From positions 62,001 through 126,000 of the forward strand of contig JABSSW010000002.1 of NCBI GenBank assembly GCA_018902385.1: DNA of 64,000 nucleotides, written 5' to 3'. This document shows, piece by piece, positions 34,927 through 44,209 of this stretch (the stretch's first letter is position 1; the number at the start of each line of letters is the position of its first letter). The notes beneath the pieces were generated by a model. That model ran no database searches and was not told the origin of the DNA. It saw only the letters and a program-made list of their open reading frames with translations. Source of the DNA: Physcia stellaris. Taxonomy: Eukaryota > Ascomycota > Lecanoromycetes > Caliciales > Physciaceae. The position numbers and the translations under genes were made by a program.

Positions 34927-36216
34927 TCATGCATCTGCCACTGTGTAGCCTAAACGACGCAAATTGTTGAAGGAAGGGCAATAGGACAGCTCATCGCCTC
35001 CACTCTGCTGATACCCGAACTGTCCAAGAAGGTCATGCTGCTCATTCCACATGACACCTCCGCAACACCCGTCAAACAACGTATCCGACCCATTCCCGAA
35101 ATAGGCAAATGTACCCACCACATACTCAGCCTCATCGGCAGGTCGTCCGCCTGGAGATAACCTTAAAACATCTATCTTCATCGTAATCCCTTCGCAATGC
35201 CCATTGTAGGGCGTGTCCATGAGGATTGAGTCCCCAACGCGGAGCTCAGCAATGTCGAGGAGGTTCCCAAACGGACTGACAGGCGCGTCGTGTGCCGAGA
35301 AGGTTTCCTTAGCGTAATGGACGTTGGCAAGCTCCGCGATGGCTATATCGGTCTCTCCAAAGACTTTGGACACTTCCGCTATCACTTGACCGTGGCGATT
35401 TGGGTGTAAGACTTGGTCGCCCACACCGCCAGGAAATCCGTACTTTGCTACAGTGACATATTTCTTCCCTGACGGAGATTGCAAACAAATCCCGGAGGTG
35501 GTCATCACATCGGAGTTGTCTTTATCGCCGCTCGCTCTAGACGCAATCATGAGTCCAGGTCGCAATACATCGTACGCTTCGTTGTCCACCTCCCTACCGG
35601 CTGGTACTTTACAACGAAGAGCTTTCTCGTGAATCGCCTGCGCGCCAAACACGTATCCTACGCGTATGTTATTGATGAGGAACGGGAGGCGACTTCTCCA
35701 TTCCGGATACGGAGGTTCAGCTGCTAGTGCCAGAAATGAAGATGCGATCCACTGGATTCGATTGATATTTGCATTAAGGCTATCGAACAAGCCATATATC
35801 TGCTGGAAGGCTTGCATACTTGGAGTGTGCCAGCGGCTTATGCTGGAATCTATTGATAGCTTGGGGCCGCGACCTGTCAATCCGCAATCCATGGGCTCAG
35901 CGTCAGGATCGGTCGTCAAGTATAAGGGTAAGCCTGCAACCGTGATGGGCCAAGGCTTGGCTGGTAGTTTCTTGCACACTACAACGAGAAAGACCAATGT
36001 CAAAGAGACTTTGAAAGACGTTGGGAAAAGATCCATGATCGCGTGAGACTGTCCAGAGGACGGAGTATGCTGAACTCCACCTGTAAACAAATTGAAGTCC
36101 ATTTTGACATGTCTCGTTGAAATGAGACTATCAAAGGGCGATGCACTATGCTTTCGATAAGCAAGTGAGGTGTTTGTGAGCTCGGACAACGGGGTGTGTG
36201 ATGGCGTTGAAGCCAT
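34927..36216 (-). CDS. Conserved fungal protein of unknown function, possible protease fold
   Basis: This is a single-exon gene of 429 residues; ATG 36216 is the first in frame. A hydrophobic segment near residues 75-90 (VSLTLVFLVVVC) could be a membrane anchor. The C-terminal half (SDVMTTSGICLQSPSGKKYV, GDQVLHPNRHGQVIAEVSKV, ETDIAIAELANVHYA, VGDSILMDTPYNGHCEG) has the strand spacing of trypsin-like PA-clan folds. It carries no clear Ser nucleophile motif, so a pseudo-enzyme is possible. That resemblance is weak inference. An AT-rich TATA-like run lies about 50-65 bp upstream. Confidence 0.7.
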   Translation of the reverse strand: MASTPSHTPLSELTNTSLAYRKHSASPFDSLISTRHVKMDFNLFTGGVQHTPSSGQSHAIMDLFPTSFKVSLTLVFLVVVCKKLPAKPWPITVAGLPLYLTTDPDAEPMDCGLTGRGPKLSIDSSISRWHTPSMQAFQQIYGLFDSLNANINRIQWIASSFLALAAEPPYPEWRSRLPFLINNIRVGYVFGAQAIHEKALRCKVPAGREVDNEAYDVLRPGLMIASRASGDKDNSDVMTTSGICLQSPSGKKYVTVAKYGFPGGVGDQVLHPNRHGQVIAEVSKVFGETDIAIAELANVHYAKETFSAHDAPVSPFGNLLDIAELRVGDSILMDTPYNGHCEGITMKIDVLRLSPGGRPADEAEYVVGTFAYFGNGSDTLFDGCCGGVMWNEQHDLLGQFGYQQSGGDELSYCPSFNNLRRLGYTVADA

Positions 36217-36262
36217 ATTGAAATGATAAAAATGGGATTTCAAGGGAGATTGAGATGAGCGA

Positions 36263-36283
36263 GGCTATATAATATATATATGA
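36263..36283 (-). promoter_or_regulatory. TATA-like run upstream of the gene at 34927-36216
   Basis: The run CTATATAATATATATATGAG lies about 50-65 bp upstream of ATG 36216 on the minus strand. Its position suits a core promoter. Confidence 0.35.
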
Positions 36284-36607
36284 GAAGAGCGAGCCATTAG
36301 CAATTTTTTCTCCAGCAGGTTTGATGACGCCAGAGGCGACTCAAACCTCTCAACAAGATCATTGTTCTCTCAACAAGATCATTATTACGACCAAATCCTC
36401 TTAAACAGCCAGTACTAGTCAGACTAGAGGGACTATGAGAGACTTGGAATACCCATCATTTCTGCCTCCTGTCTGTTTGTTTTGCGATTCAATGCGAAAC
36501 ATGCAAAATGAGCATCCGTCTGACAAACTCTTGAGGGCGGACAATTGAGGCAAATACACAGATTGAGATGCTGGCTCGGTTGATCCCAAGCGCCCAGATG
36601 ATCTTGG

Positions 36608-36732
36608 CATAAGCCTCACACGCCACCTTAGGCAGCAGTCGAAGTAGAAAGGACCTCAGGCACGAAACACAAATCGTCCAACGCGAAATGAGCATAGACG
36701 GGTAAACCCGGCGTTCCTCATCACGCAGTGTG
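36608..36732 (+). repeat. Left copy of NLR-flanking direct repeat
   Basis: The copy begins CATAAGCCTCACACGCC, continues CTTAGGCAGCAGTCG, and ends AAACCCGGCNTTCCTCATCACGCA. It is matched by 42320-42472, which has an internal insertion of about 28 bp. This copy ends about 8 bp before the start codon of the NACHT-ankyrin gene. Confidence 0.8.
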
Positions 36733-36739
36733 GGCATAC

Positions 36740-39700
36740 ATGGAGGCGCTTGCCGTCGCCTCCGGCGCGGCCGGACTGGTCTCCCTAGGCATCGAAGTCT
36801 GCAAAGGTTTACTTAGTTACTATCAATCATGGCGAGCAGCAGAAACCGAAGTAGCTGGCATGTACAACTCTATCGAGTCGCTCGCAAAGACCCTCATACT
36901 TCTTGAAAAGGCCATCAACAATGGCGTCTTTGATCAGCAGATGGTCGAAAATGCGGAAAAAAGCATCATGTCCACCCAGGACGGTATTGTCAGTCTCAAG
37001 AAGAAGCTTGATAAGATCAAAGTCGTGGGCAAGGAAGGCGATTGGACTGAGAAGACCAAGGCACCCTTTCGGAGAGCGATCTATCCTCTCAAACAGTCAG
37101 TACTGGTCAAACTCAAGGAAGTAGCGATTGACCTGAGGGCTGACTTGGCACTGGCGCTGAATGCGCTACAAATGTGAGTTACATTGTTTCCTGATACCTA
37201 ATGCCAATACCTTGCCTATGGGTTCTTTGAAGATATCACTATAGCATCGTATCTTAGCGCTCTTTCAACGCCAGTAGAGCGTTTATCAAAAATCGCCGTT
37301 TGTTCTTATGCTCATGAGCACCTCCGCTGGCACTTGACCAGATGACGACACTGCTTAGATTGCAAAGTAGAGAAGATATTATCTTATCTTCCCTTGGCGA
37401 AGCATTACTGCCGGTCATAGGTCAAGGAACTTGCGCTATTACTATGCATGATAGTTTTCATCTTACCAAGATACTGATTAAATGACATGTGCTCCAGTGA
37501 CGCATCTGCTTCTACTTTACAACGTCTCGACATCCTCTCGGTGCAGGTCACGGATATTTCGAACGGAGTGGATCATATCAAGGAAGGCGTCACGTCCATG
37601 TCCATTGACGTAAAAGACGTTCAATATACGACCACGGCTACTTCGAATGATGTGGAGACATTGCTGACTTTCCAGAACAGTGGGTATCCCATCAAATGGC
37701 TGAACAGATCAAGTCTGTCGAATTATGCAACGCTGATAGTATTCCAGGTGAACACTTCCATGAAGTTTGTAATTGGCTGTCCCCACTAGCCCGCGAGTTC
37801 GAGCGGAAACAACAAGACCTTCTAAATCTCGAAGGTCGCCAAGACGGCATTAGGAAATGGTTCTTTGACACCCCGGAATTTCGCAGCTGGATCGCGGGAA
37901 ATGGCAGACTTCTGTGGTGTTCTGGCATACGTACTACTCCCTTTCATTGCTACTAGCGAACATCCCTCCCTCTTCAATCGTTCTTCAGCTTATCAGACGT
38001 TTCTCTCTACCTAAGAACCTATTCTATCATTTGGTTACTAATCTTTCACTGATTACGTCTGTAATCCATGTTTGGAATGTCTCATCTGCCTATGATATGA
38101 ACGGAGCTTTGGGAATGATCTTTTCCCCAGGTCGATTCACTTACCGTCTCTTCACGTTGAGATCGGCAACCGATTCTTTCGGCCCGAGCGATGGTACCGT
38201 CAAAAGCAGACTTCCTACGCAAATATTCCTAAATGCGTATCCCGTGGCCTGGCGTTAAGTGGTGCGACTCTTTCTATCAGGCAGACAATGGTCCGAGCTG
38301 GGATGACACCAAATGAGAAGAACATGTTGATTTCATTCTTCTATGGTTTGTCCCACAGGCATACGTCTTGCTCTTGCTCAAAGGTCAAGAGGTCTGAGAT
38401 AGCAGTACAGTATGCACTAAGCTAGACGACGGCGTCAGGGAAGCCATCGTTTTCTTCATACTCCAAGTTGTATTACCTCAAATCTGCAATTTGGATGATC
38501 TGTTTGGGAACATACACTGACGTGCTGTAGAGGGTGCAGGAAAGACTGTCCTTAGGTACGTTGTCACAATTCTGTCCGACGGCGGATCTACATTATCTAA
38601 GGAGTGCTAGCTCTCTCATCATTGAGCATTTGCGCCAGCTGAATGCGCAAGGAAACGCACATGGAGTTGCGTATATATACTGCAACTACAAAGATAGGGA
38701 AAATCAATCCCTACAAAATCTGCTGTCATGTCTGATTCATCAACTCCTGCTCCAAAAGCCACATGCTCTCATACATTCGGTAGAAGCAATGCGCGAGGGT
38801 CATAAAGCTACAGGAACAAGCCCGTCTGTAGCTGAGTACGTCAAAGTTCTAGAGATCGCTGCCAGTCACTTTGCGAGTATGTCAATCGTCGTCGACGCTT
38901 TAGATGAATGCTCTGAAGATAATGACGTGAGGAGAAACCTCATCTCCGTGTTATTGGAGCTAACACCTGTCGTCCGGCTCCTTATAACTTCACGCGATAT
39001 ACCGAAGATCAGACGGCAGCTGCAAAATGCGATACATGTGAAAGTCAAGGCTCGCGAAGACGACATACTGAGATACATTGATACCCGCATCAAAAGATCC
39101 GAGCAACTGTTGATTCACGTTAACAAAGATCGGTCACTTCAAGATTTGATAAGGAGAAATGTGGCTAGCAAAGCTGGTGGAATGTACTCTTACCAAAGCT
39201 CCGTTTCCTGCACCACATCTGTACTAATACTGTTTCATTCAGGTTCCTCCAAGCAAGGCTTCATCTTGACTCGTTGACTACGAAAACGACAATTCGGAAA
39301 CTGAAGACTGCGTTAACCGTGTTGCCAGATGGAATCAACGAATGTTACGACGAAATTATGAAAAGAATCGCCGCACAAAGCAACGAGAACTATCAATTAG
39401 CAAGGAGAGTCCTATATTGGGTAGTCAATGCTTTAGTTCCACTGACTCTTCCGAGCATCCAACAAGCTCTGGCGGTTGAAGAGGCAGACACATCTTTGGA
39501 CGAAGAAAATATCCCAGATGAAGACTTGCTAGTCTCCGTGTGCGCAGGACTGATAGAGGTACGTCGGGACAGAGAGATCATCGAGTTAGTCCATTATACT
39601 ACGCAGGAATACTTCGAACTCAGAGCACTCGAGCTTTTCCCGGTAGCCCAGGAAGACATTCTTCGTACATGTCTGACGTTTCTTTCATTCGACGATTTCA

Positions 39701-41892
39701 GCAATGGATTGTGCAGGGAACAGGAAGACTTAGAAAGACGGCGTCGAGACTACCCGTTCCTCGTTTATGCCGGTAAGTACTGTCAGTGAGAACGAATCCT
39801 TGCTTTGCTTTCTTCGGTCAATCAAATCCACGTTCTTTTATACCGCTGGTATCTTGGCGTGCAATTCTTATTCGTTTCGGCATATGGATTTTGCCCCATG
39901 CTGTGTAAGCAGGCAACCAGCGGCGATTTCACTTGAAAGCGTATCATTGTTTCCATCACACGGTTGGATAAGTATCTCTCGTGACATCACAAAGGAGAGT
40001 CTGCTTACACCTGCTTGCGCAACAGCCCGGTGTTGGGGTTATCATGCTTGGTACACGAAATACAAGCCAACGTGCGAAAAGCTAGTCCTCGATTTTCTCC
40101 ACAGTGGAAATTGCTTACAGTACTCGGTGCAATTCATTCATGGTCTTACACCCATCGGGCTTTGCCAAATGATACCACAGGAACAGCTCGTAACCCCTTT
40201 GCATGTTGCTTCATTTTTTGGTCTGACAAGTATAGTGGAACTTTTACTGAGGGGCGGTGCTGACGCCATGGCAATGACACACTGGAAGACATCCCCTCTC
40301 CACAACGCCCAGAACGAGGAAATTGCCTCCTTGCTGCTGAATTATGGCGCGGAGCTTGACCGTGCTGATGCAGAGGGGAGGACTCCTCTTATGCAACATG
40401 CGTGGATGGATCGTGAATTCATGGTTGCAAAATTTTTAGATTGGGGAGCAGATATAGCGGTGGCCAGTAAGATAGGGAACACGGCACTTCATGAGGTTCG
40501 TACTGATAAGTCCAACCTGTGTTCTTCGTCAAGTAACAAGCTGCAAAACATGTGTCTCAAGATACTATTTGCGAAAGAAGCCCCGGAGACCTCCGGGCAG
40601 GAAGGCTGACTGTCAAAACATCTCCATAGACGACTCGGAATGGAAGTATAGCAGCTGCACGTATGCTGCTCGAACATGGCGCAGATATTAATGCAAAAAA
40701 CGAAGTCACTGGCCGCGCGCCATTGCACATGGTAGCAAGTGAAGGCGATGTAGCCTTGACCGAACTTTTCCTGTCTAGAGGTTCACGTGTTGATTCGAGG
40801 GACAATGTTGGTGAAACACCTCTACATGTAGGTGTTTTCTCTTCCGTTCTTCCTTTCTTTCTCCCGCTGCCTCACCTTCGATTCTAAAGGTAGTAAAGGA
40901 GTTATGTGCGCAGATTTTGGTCATCTCGCTCAAAGGTCACCCAAGTATCAAGTGCTGACTGCGAAATCCCAATAGCTAGCAACATTGGGAGATCATGAAC
41001 GAGTAGCCAGGCTATTACTTCAAAGTATACGGAATTCTGATGCAGATCCAGACAAGACATACGATCAGACCAAAATTCCTACTCATCTGGCTGTGCTTAA
41101 AAGTGCAGCTAACGAGACTGACTATCAGGGAAGAACTGTTCTGATGCTGGCAGTGGGAACCCCTGGAAATCTCTTTGATATATTCCTTGGCGATGGAGCT
41201 GATCCGTTTCTGATGGATTCACAAGGTCGCACCTGTTTACACCACGCAGCAGCAAGAGGGTCTCCTGAAGTCGTTTCGAAATTGCTTAGCAAGGGGCTGG
41301 ACCCGAATTTGCAAGATTTTGACGGCTGGACTCCGCTTTTTTGGGCTGCGAAAGCAGGATACCGTACGAACTACAAATTGTTGCTAGATGCCGGTGGCAA
41401 TCCAAGAACAAAACTACAAAACGGATGGACACCACGTACAGTCGCCATTTTCCATGGCAATCGTAGATTGATACCGTTGTTGGACATTCCGGAGGGTGTC
41501 CAAACGGAAAGTAAAGTCGGAGTTCGACGAAGCCTAGACGAAGCGCACTATGCCTTTCCCTTGAAGGACACCAGGACTGGTGTTGTCGAAGCCACCTTAT
41601 CGACCGCGGTCTGTGATGGCTGTGACCTCGTGAGTCACCCATTTTGCAGGCCTGTAATGATGATATATCTGAGTAGATTTTCTAGGATATATACGGCCCA
41701 CGCCACAAATGCTCCGTCTGCATTGATTTCGACTTCTGCTTCAAATGCATCGAAACAGCGAAGCAGTCTCACCCTCCTCACGCCTTCCGGAAAGTAGTCG
41801 GAAGTATTTGGGACGATTACGATGGCGCAGAAGTCGAAGATTTCCCAGAGTATGGTTGGACACACTTCGTTATTCACGTACACAACGACTAA
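36740..41892 (+). CDS. NLR-type STAND protein: PigL/Helo-like N-domain, NACHT, ankyrin repeats, ZZ finger
   Basis: Ten exons are inferred: 36740-37173, 37498-37679, 37748-37930, 38531-38555, 38602-39183, 39243-39772, 40026-40495, 40630-40827, 40976-41629 and 41686-41892. They sum to 1155 codons. Residues 1-140 (MEALAVASGAAGLVSLGIEV) resemble the N-terminal domain of fungal STAND proteins. The NACHT domain has the Walker A GAGKTVL at about residues 268-274, Walker B IVVDALDECS near 370, and LLITSRD as sensor region. Ankyrin repeats run from about 700 to 1040 (TPLHVASFFGLTSIVELLL and others). The C-terminal 75 residues are a ZZ zinc finger (CDGC, CSVC, CFKC, HPPH). Such proteins act in fungal self/non-self recognition and programmed cell death; that role here is inferred. 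Introns of 324, 600 and 253 nt are unusually long. Confidence 0.88.
37931..38530 (+). other. 600-nt intron interrupting the P-loop coding region
   Basis: Exon 3 ends LLWCSGI plus one base and exon 4 begins with the remaining two bases of a codon followed by GAGKTVL. GT (37931) and AG (38530) are in place and the frame is restored exactly. The interior has no recognised gene. Confidence 0.75.
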
Positions 41893-42319
41893 CATAGCAA
41901 TACGTGCATAGGCTCTCGGAAGGTTCGGAAATACCATCGATCTCTTCAGCAGTGCCATCTTAGCGATCCAAGGACAAGAAATGTGCTGCTTACTTCGTGG
42001 CTCTGATTGAATGCCAAAATATCAAGATAAGCGCTCCCTGCGACTCAGAAGATGGTCAGACCCTTTTCATTGAGCAATGACCACAATGGATCTAAAGACT
42101 ACAGCCTCAAGGTTGCAGCTGTTACATCAATAACAGATCACATAGTCATGATTACCTGGAAATTTTTGATATTACATCACTTGAAAAGAAAGTCAGCTTC
42201 GAAGATACCCATAGATATGAATCTCAAATGTTCTAGTGGGTGTGCGATAAGCTACAGGAAGCTCAGTGATCCCATGACGTGCGTCAGCACGTGTATTTTA
42301 TAATCGTTTTGCACATTAT

Positions 42320-42472
42320 CATAAGCCTCACACGCCGCCTTAGGCAGCAGTCGAGAAGTAGAAAAGAGATTGGACAAGAGACAAGTCTGAATTTCCTCTA
42401 ATCCCAAATTCAGTTGTTCAACGCAAAATGAGCACTCACGAATAAACCCGGCCTTCCTCATCACGCAATGTA
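42320..42472 (+). repeat. Right copy of NLR-flanking direct repeat
   Basis: This copy is in the same orientation as 36608-36732, sharing CATAAGCCTCACACGCC, CCTTAGGCAGCAGTCG, TCAACGCAAAATGAGCA and the CCTCATCACGCA end. It is about 430 bp beyond the NLR stop codon. Confidence 0.8.
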
Positions 42473-42738
42473 TCTTTATAATATATAAGCGCCGTCAAGG
42501 AGTTTACGCCAGACCAAGCCACGACATGGGATACCACGGGAAATTCGAGGTCATGTTCGATCACAGGACCAATTGGTGGTGCTGGCTCATGATAGCGGAG
42601 AGTCCGAGTGCCCCGAGGCATTAGAGCTTCAGCTTGCACGCAGTCTGTAAGACTGAAAGAGTCACGGTATTCTGAGTAGTCCGAATTGCAGGAATGAAAG
42701 TCTGGCGGGACAGGCGCCGTGGCTAACAGCGTTGACAT
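42436..42738 (-). CDS. Hypothetical small protein, 100 residues
   Basis: The ORF has an ATG at 42738 and no introns. Its C-terminus (TLRDEEGRVYS) falls in the right flanking repeat; the left repeat encodes a similar TLRDEERRVYP on the same strand. This suggests the repeat may carry the end of a once-larger gene. There is no domain. It may be a relic rather than an expressed gene. Confidence 0.3.
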   Translation of the reverse strand: MSTLLATAPVPPDFHSCNSDYSEYRDSFSLTDCVQAEALMPRGTRTLRYHEPAPPIGPVIEHDLEFPVVSHVVAWSGVNSLTALIYYKDTLRDEEGRVYS

Positions 42739-43159
42739 AGCGCAATAGGATCAGAGATCAAATCGAGGGTTGTGCAAGGATAATGAGGCGAGAATGAGGA
42801 GATGATGAAACGAGGATGGGGCAGAGGTTGAAATGAAGGCAAACAACGCTGCACTTTACACTATTCTAAGTATATCTGCGACGACTGTTTCGCGTTAACG
42901 CGTTTGATATCGTATGCGAGAAGCGATCGGATGAATAGCCACTGGAGACACGGCTGAACTACAAGCGCGGCAGATCGCGTATATCAAAATAGAGTCGTCA
43001 TCGTGTATTATTGGTTATGCTGAACACAGGGCAGTTTCCTTAAATATGCTCGGCCGACTCAATTCGAGCACCGGACCAAGTTTTCACTTGCCTCGCTTCG
43101 AACAAAAACTATCTTATCCAACGACAACTTGCATTGATTTTGGGTCAAGAAGACTGTAG

Positions 43160-44209
43160 ATGATGGCGCGAAGCATATCTTTAGGGAAGATTGTTCTCGT
43201 ATTTTGCCTTGCTAGATTCGTTGGAGCAACACACCAAAACAGCGGCGGAAGCCATATTCGGGGCGGTGGTGCAGAGACCCACTCCATGGAGTTGAATTGG
43301 ACAGAGCCAGCGGACACGAAGTATGATCCAGCCCAACTATGGGATTGCAGCAACAAGCTCTATCAATTGCTGATAATTCCACTCGTTAGGCTTGAATTTG
43401 CAGTCTCTTTAGGGGACTGGACCACCAACAGTACCACTCAAGGGCTTCAAGTCTTGTATCACCAACAAGCATCAGAATCCGATTACTCAAAGCGGGCTGT
43501 GTCTCGAGCGATCAATTACTGTCCTCCAAGTCATACTTTCCTTTATTCTAAGTGCTCTCGACATCATAGCGTCCAGGGGTGGAGTCTCCTTTGTTTACGT
43601 CAGCCAGGAGTTCCTCCTGGCAATGGCCTTCTCCAGTACGTAGATATCGAAATATCCCTAATCCCGTCTGAGATACTTTGTTTAAGACATATGTATTGCC
43701 ACTCAACGGACACTTGAGCTCGGCAATGCTGATTGCTAAATCAAACTAGGGGTGAATGCCGACTAAACGAGATGTGTATGGAGAGTAGCAGATTGGTGTT
43801 AGAGCCCGACGGCGCGGGCTACACTATATCTACTGCTTGGTGTGTCGAGATAAACAATTTCATCTCTTTGGCAAAGCTTTTAAAGAACGAAGAATCAACC
43901 GGGGCTTCAGTCCAGACCAGTTTCCACGCAAAGCTGGGAACGCAGTACTCCGTGGCGGCGGTGCTGGCAGCCCAAGACGGGCATACGCCCTTGAAAGCCC
44001 AGAGCTTGGAGATTCAGGCTCAGACGGCTGATAAAATCGGAAACTCGCCCGTGTGGCGAACCTTGAATGCGGGTGATAGCCAATGTAGCGATTGTGCCAG
44101 CATCGGGATATTGAGGATCCCAGAGAAGACGCAGAGGATCAAGACACATCTCGAGCTAAAGCCAGGTACGGTGACTGGCTCACTTTTCCTCGCTAGTCTT
44201 GGGACATAG
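43160..44209 (+). CDS. Secreted Cys-containing protein, paralog of the gene at 28205-29193
   Basis: Two exons (43160-43635 and 43750-44209) give 311 residues. The N-terminal signal peptide is SLGKIVLVFCLARFVGA. Cys residues cluster in the middle (NYCPPSHTFLYSKCSRHH, LLCLRQPGVPPGNG, GECRLNEMC) and near the end (SQCSDCASIGILRIP). The block from the GVPPG motif to the C-terminus aligns with the minus-strand gene 14 kb upstream: W, then C-x2-C-x-x-IG, then a TxRxxxxxxL pattern, then a terminal strand. The family is not recognised. Secretion and disulfide bonding are likely; an effector-like or wall-associated role is possible but unsupported. Confidence 0.72.

Larger units (their letters stand above)
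36217..36739. other. Intergenic between divergent genes
   Basis: The region contains the promoter of the minus-strand gene, a short tandem duplication of CTCTCAACAAGATCATT at about 36348-36385, and the left copy of the NLR-flanking repeat. Confidence 0.55.
41893..43159. other. Intergenic with right NLR-flanking repeat and a possible small ORF
   Basis: The region holds the 3' end of the NLR gene, the right repeat at 42320-42472 and the minus-strand ORF at 42436-42738. The remainder looks like promoter for the gene at 43160. Confidence 0.5.

Noticed and set aside
41878-41911. Additional intron extending the NLR C-terminus to 42010
   Set aside because: It has GT, CTAAC and AG, but at 34 nt is shorter than normal fungal introns; the in-frame TAA at 41890 is the simpler end. 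RNA evidence could change this.
33064-44209. Secondary-metabolite gene cluster
   Set aside because: An oxidase, an NLR and secreted proteins are adjacent, but there is no backbone synthase, transporter or cluster regulator.
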